A program made the position numbers and the translations under genes. Of a stretch of DNA of 64,000 nucleotides, positions 54,267-63,272 are shown piece by piece. The stretch's first letter is position 1. Every line of letters begins with the position of its first letter. The notes below the pieces were generated by a model. The model saw nothing but the letters and a program-made list of their open reading frames with translations. It ran no database searches and was not told the DNA's origin. The stretch is from Sphingobium yanoikuyae (GTDB lineage: Bacteria; Pseudomonadota; Alphaproteobacteria; Sphingomonadales; Sphingomonadaceae), in the NCBI RefSeq assembly GCF_034424525.1, contig NZ_CP139979.1:3187001-3251000 (forward strand), written 5' to 3'.

Positions 54267-54671
54267 ATGCGTAACAATTTCGCTCTGAAGTCGCTCGTGG
54301 TCGCCGGGCTCGTCGGCGTCGCCGTGGGCGGTGGTGGCCGATATCTGTCATCACCATCGACAACCCCCGGAACCAGCGTCACCGATGGATTGACATCGGA
54401 GTGGCGACCAACCCGGAACACCATCCGGGATCGCCCGATGTCGGCGGCAGAACTGGATGCCCAGCAGCCCGCCGATCGCGGTTCTACATCTCGCCCCCAA
54501 CCCCAGACCGTCGCCACTTCAACGAACACCTCAACATGGTCGTATCGCAACTGTCGGGAAGCAAGGGCAGCAGGTGCTGCGCCGCTTCATCGGGGGCAGC
54601 CGGGCTACGGCGCGCATATGGATGGCGACGGCGACGGGATCGCGTGCGAGCCATATCGAGGGCGATATTGA
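54267..54671 (+). CDS. Excalibur-domain protein (copy 2)
   Basis: 134 residues from the ATG at 54267. An N-terminal hydrophobic segment (FALKSLVVAGLVGVAVGGGG) anchors or exports the protein. The C-terminal Excalibur domain (YRNCREARAAGAAPLHRGQP, then HMDGDGDGIACEPYRGRY) closely matches copy 1 at 49096-49569, and a linker motif (AAELDAQQPADR) is shared too. Frame extension upstream to 54159 is possible but lacks support. Confidence 0.82.
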   Translation: MRNNFALKSLVVAGLVGVAVGGGGRYLSSPSTTPGTSVTDGLTSEWRPTRNTIRDRPMSAAELDAQQPADRGSTSRPQPQTVATSTNTSTWSYRNCREARAAGAAPLHRGQPGYGAHMDGDGDGIACEPYRGRY

Positions 54672-54889
54672 TGTTGGACAGTCATGACGATCTGATTCGA
54701 AACTTCAATTCAGCAGCGATCATCAGGAAGTGATTGATCATCAGGCCACTTAGAGAATATTCGGTTGGGCCTGATGCGATGAGGATGATTGGAACCGATA
54801 TTGTGGCGGGAATAGGTGGTTTTAGAAATTTACTTCACAAATTTAGATATGGTATGATCGCCGATGCCTGCATTTAGGACTGTGGTCCG

Positions 54890-55402
54890 ATGATGGAGAA
54901 CAGCGCTGCGCAGCGCGCCGAAACGACCTATCAGGTTTACTTATGCCTACATGGCGCGCGCGATGCTTACCCGGAGAAAACGCTGCGCGTTGTTATATCA
55001 GAGTTAATGTATTCGGAAATTTATGCGTGGCGGGCCGTCGGGATCACCCGTGCAGCGCTAGACATCTACCATCGCGCGGGCCGCAATCGAGTAAAAGGCA
55101 TCGAGCGCGCCCACCTTACTGATCGGGCCGTGATGGTGCGCCACATCCTGTATCGAGAAGCACCGTTACCAAAGGACGACCTGTTCACCTACTGGCGCGA
55201 AACTGATCGAGTTGTGATCGCAGAAAAGCGCGAAAACCGCAGCAACACGCTCGGCGACTGGATACCCTTCGACAATGACGATGCGCGGTTTTTCCCGCCT
55301 ATGAATATTGGATTTCGCTATCGCTCCGCAATCGAAGGCGAGTTGGTAAGGGTTTTGGTGCACAGACAACTTCGCGGGGCAAGCCCATCGCCTGCGAGGT
55401 GA
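54890..55402 (+). CDS. hypothetical protein
   Basis: 170 residues, beginning MMENSAAQRAETTYQVYLCL. Soluble, mixed charge, with several Trp/Tyr. The stretch ISELMYSEIYAWRAVGITRA looks helical. No family recognised. An AT-rich promoter-like stretch (54830-54860) precedes it. Part of the island's orphan genes. Confidence 0.55.
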   Translation: MMENSAAQRAETTYQVYLCLHGARDAYPEKTLRVVISELMYSEIYAWRAVGITRAALDIYHRAGRNRVKGIERAHLTDRAVMVRHILYREAPLPKDDLFTYWRETDRVVIAEKRENRSNTLGDWIPFDNDDARFFPPMNIGFRYRSAIEGELVRVLVHRQLRGASPSPAR

Positions 55403-55454
55403 GACGCTAACGGCTATTAGTGTTCGCTTTGCGCCGGGCAGCTTTTCCCAGACA

Positions 55455-55748
55455 TCAATCCCGCAGCCGCCGGACCAACCGTCGCCACTGATCTTCGCTA
55501 TTCATCCAATCCGGCCTGTCCGCCTGTCGAGACGTTGGATCAAATCGCACAGGATGTCGCCTACAGGCCGAGCAGCGCAGGTGCGCTCCGACAGCCTCCA
55601 TGGCGACACGCCAGCAGCGACAGGTGAAATAGCGCGCGAGTTTCTGTGCATCGATTACTCCTCCGTGGCCACAGCGGCATGTGATGAGCAGATTGACCTG
55701 TCGACGAACATAGTCATCGAGAGTGCGGAAGCGGTTATCCTCAACCAC
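55455..55748 (-). CDS. hypothetical small Cys-rich protein (possible zinc ribbon)
   Basis: 97 residues. Cys pairs CRCGHG (24-26), CRCW and CSACRRH suggest metal binding of the zinc-ribbon type. The rest is basic (Arg-rich), so it may bind nucleic acid. It is one base from the next minus-strand gene and likely in one operon with it. Confidence 0.6.
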   Translation of the reverse strand: MVEDNRFRTLDDYVRRQVNLLITCRCGHGGVIDAQKLARYFTCRCWRVAMEAVGAHLRCSACRRHPVRFDPTSRQADRPDWMNSEDQWRRLVRRLRD

Positions 55749-55749
55749 C

Positions 55750-55944
55750 TCACAGTGACATCGGCAGGATCAGTTGATTTCGATCCACCACCACCGCTGG
55801 CTCGATCTCCCGAACGATGAGCCCGGCAAGTTCTGCGGCCGCAGCTTCGCGCATCTGGTCATCACGCATCGTCAACCCGATAAGCGCCCACGCTGGCGCT
55901 CTGAGCAGGGTATCCGTGATCTGGGCAGCATTGATTCGTTCCAT
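55750..55944 (-). CDS. small protein, DUF6771-like
   Basis: 64 residues from the ATG at 55944: MERINAAQITDTLLRAPAWA, then IGLTMRDDQMREAAAAELAG. This pattern is common in small sphingomonad proteins of unknown function (DUF6771-type; recognised by pattern only). It precedes the Cys-rich gene by one base. Confidence 0.6.
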   Translation of the reverse strand: MERINAAQITDTLLRAPAWALIGLTMRDDQMREAAAAELAGLIVREIEPAVVVDRNQLILPMSL

Positions 55945-55983
55945 ATGCAAAAGAGAACATATAAGGAACAAAACTTCAACTGG

Positions 55984-56205
55984 TCATGCGACGACCCGCA
56001 ACGATGCTGCCGATGACATGGTAGATGGCGGTATTGTATGGCGGTGCCAGAACAAAACTACATGGCCATCCTGAACGCATATCTGGCGGCGTTCGACCAT
56101 CAATTTCAACGTGATAGCGAGATCATCGGAATTGATATCGTCGAGGTCCGCTATTGAAATAGGACCGGCCCCAAGCCGCTGGAATATGTGGTGCTCTATC
56201 GTCAT
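55984..56205 (-). CDS. hypothetical small protein, winged-helix-like
   Basis: 73 residues: MTIEHHIFQRLGAGPISIAD, then DLAITLKLMVERRQICVQDG. The spacing of a short helical start, a recognition-like helix and a beta wing resembles small winged-helix proteins. No family recognised. First of three minus-strand small genes. Confidence 0.5.
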   Translation of the reverse strand: MTIEHHIFQRLGAGPISIADLDDINSDDLAITLKLMVERRQICVQDGHVVLFWHRHTIPPSTMSSAASLRVVA

Positions 56206-56511
56206 CGGCGGGGGAATGCCGTGGCGTTGTCGAGCGTTCCATGGCGCAACATGTTAACCCTGCTTCTTGCAATGAGCGGAAATGAAACGGCCCCGCCAGA
56301 CTGGCGGGGCCGAGGGCAGACGAGTGCGGGGGGCAGATTGCTCGTCCGAGGGCACAACCTAACGAAGTGACGATGGGTTCCAAGCCGGATTGATGGTTGC
56401 CCGGCGTTAACGGCAATGATGGCAGCGATTGTCATGAAGTGCACCCCACCGAAGCCGTCGGTGGAGAGCATCCGGCTTGCCATCATATCTAGTTCATTTA
56501 GTGGGCGCTGG
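56206..56511. other. 306-base gap with hairpin and direct repeat
   Basis: Contains a perfect 11-bp hairpin (56288-56298 with 56302-56312; arm CGGCCCCGCCA, loop GAC), which on the minus strand is followed by TTTCATTT. It also contains the first of two 13-base direct repeats AGTTCATTTAGTG (56491-56503; second at 56518-56530). An open frame on the minus strand (56202-56540) is judged not coding. Confidence 0.5.
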
Positions 56512-57411
56512 ATGTCGAGTTCATTTAGTGCGGCGCGCACCTATCGCCCCGGAATCGTAGCCAGCAGAAACCAGCGTATCGCCAATGCCCACAGGCGCGC
56601 GAAACCTCTGCTGGAGGTGATCAAGGGCATGACAGGTGCGACGGTCCGCGAAATGGCCAACGCTCTCAATGAAGCTGGATATCGAGCCTCTCGTGGCGGT
56701 CCGGTCACCTATAATACTGTCACGCGAGCACTTGCGCGCGCCGGTCTGGAAGCGCCGATCATGCCTCGTCCGAAGAAACCCACGAAGCCGAAATCCCGGA
56801 AGAGCATCCGCGCCCGCGCCAGACGCTATGAAGTGTTCCGGACGCCTGAATATGCCTACACTTCATTGTTCGATTACTGCCCGGATTGGTTCGTCGGGCA
56901 CGGTTTCGATCCTGCTGCCGGAGACGGCAGGATGATCCGGGAAATCATCCAGCGTGGAAATCCCGGCCCTCACTTCGTCAATGACATCCGCGATGAGGAA
57001 TTAGCGACCCTGTCGGACTGGGGGCAGGCCACGATCAGCGATTACCTCACGATGGGCGATCCGCCCGTATGTAACTTCATGGTGACGAACCCGCCGTTTA
57101 CGAAGGCCGTGGAGTTCGTCCAGAAGGCGCGGGCACACGTGTCTGGGCCGATCTGCATCCTTCAATCGACTCGGTGGCAGTCCACGCAGAAGCGGAGTGA
57201 GTGGCTGCGGACCGCCGGGCTGGCGTTGGTGCTCAATTTGCCCCGGCGGCCGCAATGGGAAGTGGATTCCGGCGACGTAGTGAAGAACAACGTCATGGAT
57301 TTCGCATGGTATATCTTCCTGCCCGGCTACGATGGACGGCCGGAGATGGACTGGCTGGTCGACAATGCGGCAAACCCGGATCGGGCTGGCTGTCATTTCG
57401 GCGATGGGTAA
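56512..57411 (+). CDS. DNA adenine methyltransferase with recombinase-like N-terminal region
   Basis: About 299 residues from the ATG at 56512; the true start is uncertain and the open frame continues to 56416. Residues 21-80 (NQRIANAHRRAKPLLEVIKG, then EMANALNEAGYRASRGG) resemble the Recombinase-domain helices of large serine recombinases. The C-terminal part is a SAM-dependent methyltransferase: motif I GFDPAAGDGRM (about 131-141) and catalytic VTNPPF (191-196), the NPPF form of N6-adenine enzymes. It stands 58 bases before hsdM but may be older phage cargo. A second possibility is two genes fused by decay. Confidence 0.7.
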   Translation: MSSSFSAARTYRPGIVASRNQRIANAHRRAKPLLEVIKGMTGATVREMANALNEAGYRASRGGPVTYNTVTRALARAGLEAPIMPRPKKPTKPKSRKSIRARARRYEVFRTPEYAYTSLFDYCPDWFVGHGFDPAAGDGRMIREIIQRGNPGPHFVNDIRDEELATLSDWGQATISDYLTMGDPPVCNFMVTNPPFTKAVEFVQKARAHVSGPICILQSTRWQSTQKRSEWLRTAGLALVLNLPRRPQWEVDSGDVVKNNVMDFAWYIFLPGYDGRPEMDWLVDNAANPDRAGCHFGDG

Positions 57412-57469
57412 TGGCGGGTTGTAACCCCATCGCAATCCCATATTAATGCCGATTCGGTAGGGGGATATT

Positions 57470-59305
57470 GTGAACCATCAAGCGCTTGCATCTTTTATCT
57501 GGTCGGTCGCCGACCTTCTTCGCGGCGATTATAAGCAGTCGGAATATGGGCGCGTCATTCTCCCATTCACGGTGCTGCGCCGCCTCGATTGCGTGCTGCA
57601 ACCAACAAAAGCTGCGGTTCTGGCGGAGCTTGAAGCCAAGACGGCAATGGGCCTGAACCCTGAGCCCTTCCTCCTGCGTGCCGCCAAGCAGGGCTTTTAC
57701 AACACCGATCCGCTCGATCTCAGCAAGCTGATGGGCGATCAGGACAACATCCGCGCCAACCTCATCCGCTATGTCGAGGGCTTCTCCCCTGCGGTGCGCG
57801 ACATCTTCGAGCAGTTCGAGTTCCATGCCCAGATCGACCGGCTCGCCAAGACTGGGCTACTCTATCAGGTCACTGAACGCTTCGCTCGCATCGACCTTCA
57901 CCCGGACAGGGTGGACAATGCCGCGATGGGCCTCGCCTTCGAGGAACTCATCCGCAAGTTCGCTGAAATCTCGAACGAGACGGCGGGTGAGCACTTCACA
58001 CCGCGTGAGGTGATCCGCCTCATGGTCAACCTGCTGTTCGTTGAGGACGACGACGCGCTGACCAAGCCGGGGATCGTCCGCACCATCTATGATCCGACTG
58101 CGGGCACGGGCGGCATGCTGTCGATCGCGGGCGAGTATCTCACTGAGCACAACCCGCAGGGGCATTTGACCATGTTTGGTCAGGAACTGAACCCTGAGTC
58201 CTATGCCATCTGCAAAGCCGACATGCTCATCAAGGGACAGGCGATCGAGAACATCGCCCCCGGCAACACCCTGTCAGATGACGGGCATCCCGGTCGCACC
58301 TTCGATTATATGCTGTCGAATCCGCCTTTCGGCGTCGAGTGGAAGAAGGTCGAGAAGCAGGTCCGCGCCGAGCACGAGCAAAAGGGCTACGATGGTCGTT
58401 TCGGCCCCGGCCTGCCGCGCGTATCGGACGGCTCGCTGCTGTTCCTCATGCACCTGCTGTCGAAGATGCGCCCACTCAATGAGGGGGGCTGTCGGTTCGG
58501 GATTGTCCTCAACGGCTCGCCCCTGTTCACGGGCGGCGCGGGTAGCGGCGAAAGCGAAATCCGCCGTTATGTGCTGGAGAACGACCTCGTTGAGGCGATT
58601 ATCGCGCTGCCGACCGACATGTTTTATAATACGGGCATCTCGACTTATGTCTGGATCATCAGCAACCGGAAGCCGGAGGCACGCCGGGGCAAGGTCCAGT
58701 TGATCGATGCCTCCTCCATGTGGCGCAAGATGCGCAAATCCTTGGGCTCGAAGCGCAAGGAAATGTCGGACGCCCAGATCGCCACGGTGACCAAGCTGTT
58801 CGGCGGGTTCAATGAGGCGCAGCTTGCCATCAGCTTCGACGCGGACGGCCGGGAGATTGCGCGCGACGTGGTGATCGAAGGCGAGCCGGTGCCCCCAGCA
58901 CCGGAGGGCGGCAAGGTTAAGCTCGCGCCGCTGTCGCGCATCTTCCCGAACAGCGCCTTCGGCTATCGAACCATCACCGTCGAGCGGCCGCTGCGCGACG
59001 ATGCGGGCGAGATCGTGCTGGGCCAGCGTGGCAAGGCGAAGGGCAAGCCGCAGGCGGACAGCGCCCTTCGCGACACCGAGAATGTGCCGCTCAGTGAGGA
59101 TGTCGAGACCTATTTCGCGCGTGAGGTGCTGCCGCACGCGGACGATGCGTGGATCGACCACGACAAGACCAAGGTCGGCTACGAAATCCCGTTCACCCGC
59201 CACTTCTACGTCTTTGAGCCGCCGCGTCCGCTCGCCGAGATTGACGCCGATCTTGAGGCCGTCACTGACCGGATCAAGGGCATGCTGGAAGGGCTCGCGG
59301 CGTGA
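57470..59305 (+). CDS. hsdM: type I restriction-modification system methyltransferase HsdM
   Basis: 611 residues from a GTG at 57470 preceded by GGGGGAT. N-terminal helical HsdM region, then [14 protein letters not shown] (173-186), SAM-binding DPTAGTGGM (208-216) and catalytic SNPPFG (283-288). It methylates adenine in the recognition site and forms the M2S core with HsdS. The GTG follows an AT-rich spacer. Its stop overlaps the hsdS start by four bases. Confidence 0.96.
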   Translation: MNHQALASFIWSVADLLRGDYKQSEYGRVILPFTVLRRLDCVLQPTKAAVLAELEAKTAMGLNPEPFLLRAAKQGFYNTDPLDLSKLMGDQDNIRANLIRYVEGFSPAVRDIFEQFEFHAQIDRLAKTGLLYQVTERFARIDLHPDRVDNAAMGLAFEELIRKFAEISNETAGEHFTPREVIRLMVNLLFVEDDDALTKPGIVRTIYDPTAGTGGMLSIAGEYLTEHNPQGHLTMFGQELNPESYAICKADMLIKGQAIENIAPGNTLSDDGHPGRTFDYMLSNPPFGVEWKKVEKQVRAEHEQKGYDGRFGPGLPRVSDGSLLFLMHLLSKMRPLNEGGCRFGIVLNGSPLFTGGAGSGESEIRRYVLENDLVEAIIALPTDMFYNTGISTYVWIISNRKPEARRGKVQLIDASSMWRKMRKSLGSKRKEMSDAQIATVTKLFGGFNEAQLAISFDADGREIARDVVIEGEPVPPAPEGGKVKLAPLSRIFPNSAFGYRTITVERPLRDDAGEIVLGQRGKAKGKPQADSALRDTENVPLSEDVETYFAREVLPHADDAWIDHDKTKVGYEIPFTRHFYVFEPPRPLAEIDADLEAVTDRIKGMLEGLAA

Positions 59306-61254
59306 GCTTTCCGTCATATTCATCATATCAAGACAGCGGGGTGGAATGGCTTGGTGAGGTGCCGAGCCATTGGACAGTCACCGGACTAAAGCGCGCATTT
59401 TCCATCGCGGGTGGTTCCACGCCTAAGTCAGATATCGAGGATTATTGGGGTGGTGATATCCCATGGATCACCCCCGGTGATCTCAGCAAGCTGAGCACTA
59501 AGTTCATTTCCGATACGGCGAGGAAGATCACAGCCAGTGGGCTGGCGTCATGCGCGGCATCGCTAAGCCCAGCGGGTAGCATTGTTATTTCGACACGCGC
59601 TCCCATAGGATCGCTTGCCGTCACTGAGATCGGCGCAAGCACAAATCAGGGCTGTAAAACGCTCGTCGTTAAGGACGGCGTAAGCGCTACCTTTGGATAT
59701 TATGCTCTGTCGATCGCAACCGAGCAGTTGAATGTTCGCGGGAAGGGATCGACGTTTCTTGAGATTTCAGCGGATGATCTCGGCGCATTCGCGCTGCCGT
59801 TCCCGCCTCAATCTGAACAGATCGCCATCGCCGCCTTCCTCGACCGCGAAACCGCCAAAATCGACGCGCTCATTGAGGAGCAGCGGCGTTTGATCGCGCT
59901 GCTGAAGGAGAAGCGACAAGCCGTCATCTCCCACGCCGTCACCAAGGGCCTCGATCCGCACGCCCCTTTGAAGGACAGCGGTATCGAATGGCTCGGCAAG
60001 GTGCCCGCGCATTGGACTGTCACCAAGTTCTCACGCGCTATCGCCTTCCAAGAAGGCCCGGGCATTATGGCCGCTGATTTCCGCGAAGAAGGCATTCCAC
60101 TGATGCGCGTCGCTGGGGCGTCAGGTCGATGGGCATCGCTGGATGGCTGCAACTACCTCGATCCTGAAAAAGTGGCGACCAGATGGAAGCACTTTCGGCT
60201 CGAACTTGGCGACCTGATCATCAGCGGCAGCGCAAGTATGGGCACCGTGTGTGAGGTAGGCGCTGAGGCCGTTGGTGCTGTGCCATATACCGGGCTGATC
60301 CGCCTCACTCCGGTTGATGGAGCAACTACCCGCGACTTCGTGCGCGCAGTGGTGGGTTCATCAATGTTTTTTACGCAGATCGATCTCCTGAAGGCTGGCG
60401 CTACGATCCAGCACTTCGGCCCCACTCATCTCCGTCAGATGATCATCGCGTTGCCGCCTCTCGCCGAACAGGCCGCAATCTCAAGCCACGTTGATAAGCT
60501 GAACAGCCGCTGTTCCGATTTGATGCAGGAAGCCGAACAGACGATCGCGCTGCTCAATGAGCGCCGCGCCGCTCTCATTTCCGCAGCCGTCACCGGAAAG
60601 ATCGATGTTCGCGCCTCCGCCAAGGTGCTGCCGTTCCCGATTGAGCGCGCACGGGCACGCGGGCTTGTAGGCACCGAGATCATTGAGCGATCTGCGGGTC
60701 AGCCGACCTTCGGTCGCGTGAAGTTCCAAAAGGTGGTGTTTCTCGCAGAGGGGCATGTCGGCATCAGCGAGCTTGAAGGCTCTTACCTGCGTGAAGCCGC
60801 TGGTCCGCTCGATCGCGCTCTCATTGACGACATGGAGAGCGGCGCTCACCGGCTCGCTGGGATCGAGCGCGATCAACCGGGCGGCTCCGGCACCACCAAC
60901 ACCTACCGCCTTGGCCCAGAGCGCCGCGCGCACCGCCAAGAGCTTGCCGACTGGCTTGGCCCCGACCGCACAGCCAAGCTCGACAAGCTGATCACGGACT
61001 TCGCTGACTTGAGCACAAGGGGCGCTGAAGCTGTCGCTACTCTCTATGGCGTGTGGAACGACGCGCTCGCTGAGGGTGCCTCGCCGTCCGATGACGAGAT
61101 CATCAACGGCTTTCTGAACGATTGGCACAATGAGAAGCGCAAGAAGTTTCGTGCCAGTGATTTACCTGAGTGGCTGGGGTGGATGCGCCGCCACGGCATC
61201 GTGCCCAACGGCTCCGGTCCCAAGAGCGCGCGACAGATTGGAGCGCTGCTGTGA
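59302..61254 (+). CDS. hsdS: type I specificity subunit HsdS with extra C-terminal domain
   Basis: 650 residues, much longer than the usual 400-450. Two target-recognition halves each begin with the family motif: [16 protein letters not shown] (11-26) and [16 protein letters not shown] (225-240). Each is followed by a conserved helix ([40 protein letters not shown]). After residue 441 there is a 210-residue extension with [17 protein letters not shown] (471-487) and [10 protein letters not shown] (498-507), reminiscent of the Panacea/phage-associated (SocA-like) fold. The extension could add a regulatory or protein-binding function. ATGA overlap with hsdM. Confidence 0.9.
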   Translation: MSFPSYSSYQDSGVEWLGEVPSHWTVTGLKRAFSIAGGSTPKSDIEDYWGGDIPWITPGDLSKLSTKFISDTARKITASGLASCAASLSPAGSIVISTRAPIGSLAVTEIGASTNQGCKTLVVKDGVSATFGYYALSIATEQLNVRGKGSTFLEISADDLGAFALPFPPQSEQIAIAAFLDRETAKIDALIEEQRRLIALLKEKRQAVISHAVTKGLDPHAPLKDSGIEWLGKVPAHWTVTKFSRAIAFQEGPGIMAADFREEGIPLMRVAGASGRWASLDGCNYLDPEKVATRWKHFRLELGDLIISGSASMGTVCEVGAEAVGAVPYTGLIRLTPVDGATTRDFVRAVVGSSMFFTQIDLLKAGATIQHFGPTHLRQMIIALPPLAEQAAISSHVDKLNSRCSDLMQEAEQTIALLNERRAALISAAVTGKIDVRASAKVLPFPIERARARGLVGTEIIERSAGQPTFGRVKFQKVVFLAEGHVGISELEGSYLREAAGPLDRALIDDMESGAHRLAGIERDQPGGSGTTNTYRLGPERRAHRQELADWLGPDRTAKLDKLITDFADLSTRGAEAVATLYGVWNDALAEGASPSDDEIINGFLNDWHNEKRKKFRASDLPEWLGWMRRHGIVPNGSGPKSARQIGALL

Positions 61255-62183
61255 GCCCAGTGGTCGGCCGCTCGTTGGAGCTTTACTACATCGACGGCCG
61301 CCCGGACGGCATGGTCACCGCCGAACTGTTCAACTGGACCGGCCACGTCCTGCTGTTCCCGCGCACCCAGTTGAGCGCGGCGCTTGCCCGCAGTGAGGCC
61401 AGCTATGCAGGCGTCTACCTGCTGCTGGGCGACCAGAACGGCGAGCCCTTCGCCTATATCGGTGAGGGCGAGGACATCGGCGCGCGCATCCGCCAGCATG
61501 ACGTGCGCAAGGAATGGTGGACCAGCGCCGTGCTCGTCACCGCCTCCGCCAACAAGCTCAACAAGGCGCATGTCCGCTACCTCGAAGCGCGGCTGATCGC
61601 GCACGCCAAGGCGATTGGGCACACGCCGCTCGACAATCTGACCGCGCCGGTGCTGCCGATCCTCAGCGAAGCCGATATCGCCAAGATGGAGGCGTTTCTC
61701 GAAAACCTGTTGATTGTTCTTCCGGCCGTGCGGGTGGACATGTTCATACAGCGCGCTCGTTCCCATCGGCCCACCGCTCCGGCGACGCCGGGTCGGACGA
61801 TCGCCGATCCGCAGACAATCAGCGCAGGCGGCACGCGCTTCGTGCTGGAAGCGCGGAAACATGGTCTGCGCGCATCGGCGGTTCTCACTGATGGTGAGTT
61901 CGTCGTTGAGGCTGGATCAATGGGCAGACGCGAATGGACTGGTCTCGACCACCATACCTACGCCTCGCTCTATGCGGAGCTTCGCCGGTCGGGCGTGCTC
62001 ACTGAACAGGGTGCGCATTGCGTGTTCACGCAGGATTACGCTTTCCGCAGCCCGAGCGCCGCAGCAGCGGTTGTCAATGGCAGGGCATCGAACGGCCAGA
62101 TCGACTGGCGCACCGCTGACGGTGGCCTGACCTACAAGGACTGGGAAGCGCGTCAGGTCGCCGCGCCCGAGGGGACAGCCTGA
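61251..62183 (+). CDS. GIY-YIG nuclease family protein with DUF4357 domain
   Basis: 310 residues from a GTG at 61251 that overlaps the hsdS stop (GTGA) and has GGAG eight bases upstream. A GIY-YIG-type core is at about 53-82 (AGVYLLLGDQNGEPFAYIGE, then GARIRQH) and the supporting Glu is in YLEARLIAHAK. The C-terminus (VNGRASNGQIDWRTADGGLT) matches DUF4357. Such proteins occur in type I restriction loci. The role is not settled; it may nick or guard DNA. Confidence 0.82.
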   Translation: MSPVVGRSLELYYIDGRPDGMVTAELFNWTGHVLLFPRTQLSAALARSEASYAGVYLLLGDQNGEPFAYIGEGEDIGARIRQHDVRKEWWTSAVLVTASANKLNKAHVRYLEARLIAHAKAIGHTPLDNLTAPVLPILSEADIAKMEAFLENLLIVLPAVRVDMFIQRARSHRPTAPATPGRTIADPQTISAGGTRFVLEARKHGLRASAVLTDGEFVVEAGSMGRREWTGLDHHTYASLYAELRRSGVLTEQGAHCVFTQDYAFRSPSAAAAVVNGRASNGQIDWRTADGGLTYKDWEARQVAAPEGTA

Positions 62184-63268
62184 TGCCGGTCTACGAGGTC
62201 AATGACGGAACGCTCATCGCGGCGAACCCGACCCGCTTCTATGTCGAGGGCCTGCGCGAGCGTCAGGATATCCAGCGGATGCTGCGGGATCAGATCGCGG
62301 TGTTGGGTGAAGACCTGCTGGTGCTGTCAGACGAATATGGCGGGTGGATCGACAGCAACAGGCGTATCGACCTGCTCTGCCTCGACCCTGAGGCCAACCT
62401 CGTCGTCGTCGAACTCAAGCGCGATGATGCGGGCCACATGGAGCTTCAGGCGATCCGCTACGCAGCGATGATCGCGCGCATGACTTTCGCTGAGGCGGTC
62501 GATGCCCACACGCAATATCTGCGGCGCTGCGGCCAGAGCGGCGAGGATGCCGAGGCCAAACTGCTCGCCTACCTCAACTGGCAAGAGGCCGAGCAGGAGG
62601 AGTTCGGCAGCAGCGTTCGTATCATCCTTGCCTCAGCGGCATTTAGCAAGGAACTGACGACCACGGTGCTGTGGCTCCGTGAGCAAGGGCTCGACATCAG
62701 TTGCATCCGGCTGAGCCCATACAAACTCGGCGACGGGCGATTGCTGCTGGATGTGCAGCCGATCATCCCGCTGCCCGAAGCAACCCAGTTCCAGACGCAG
62801 ATCGGGCTCAAGCGGCAGGCCGAGCAGAAGGCGAAGGTGGAGCGGCACGAGGTTCGATATGAGTTCTGGCAGGGCCTGCTCGCTCTCGCGGCTGAGAAGA
62901 CGCCGCTGCATGCGGGGCGCAGCCCGTCGAAGGACAACTGGATTTCAGCCTCAGCGGGGCTGGCAGGTTTCACCTTCGTCTACACGATCCGCCAGCGCGA
63001 TTCTCAGGTCCACCTGTGGATCGACGACAATCAGGCGTTCTTCCTCAAGCTCGAAGCCGATCGTGCTCTCATTGAAGGCGAGTTTGGCGGCGATCTCATC
63101 TGGAAACGCGAAGAAGGCCAGCGCGGCACATTGATCGGCGCGTTGGTTGAGGGCGGATATCGTTCCGACCGGGAGGATTGGCCCAAAGTGCAGCAGGCCC
63201 TCGTCGATGCGATGTTGCGACTTGAGCGGTTGCTGAAGCCCCGCCTCAATCAGTTGAAGCAGGGGTGA
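62183..63268 (+). CDS. PD-(D/E)XK nuclease-like protein with DUF4268 domain
   Basis: 361 residues, overlapping the previous stop by one base (TGATG). The nuclease core is RRIDLLCLDPEANLVVVELK (60-79) with Asp63 and Glu77-x-Lys79, followed by Gln89 in QAIRYAA. This is the NucS/RecB-like arrangement. The C-terminal third (YEFWQGLLALA to LIWKREEG) matches DUF4268. Predicted DNA cleavage activity next to hsdR suggests an added effector of the locus. Confidence 0.8.
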   Translation: MPVYEVNDGTLIAANPTRFYVEGLRERQDIQRMLRDQIAVLGEDLLVLSDEYGGWIDSNRRIDLLCLDPEANLVVVELKRDDAGHMELQAIRYAAMIARMTFAEAVDAHTQYLRRCGQSGEDAEAKLLAYLNWQEAEQEEFGSSVRIILASAAFSKELTTTVLWLREQGLDISCIRLSPYKLGDGRLLLDVQPIIPLPEATQFQTQIGLKRQAEQKAKVERHEVRYEFWQGLLALAAEKTPLHAGRSPSKDNWISASAGLAGFTFVYTIRQRDSQVHLWIDDNQAFFLKLEADRALIEGEFGGDLIWKREEGQRGTLIGALVEGGYRSDREDWPKVQQALVDAMLRLERLLKPRLNQLKQG

Positions 63269-63272
63269 GGCG

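Noticed and set aside
56202..56540. 112-codon minus-strand open frame
   Set aside because: Its C-terminal half is composition-driven, it lacks a ribosome site, and it crosses a hairpin and direct repeats.
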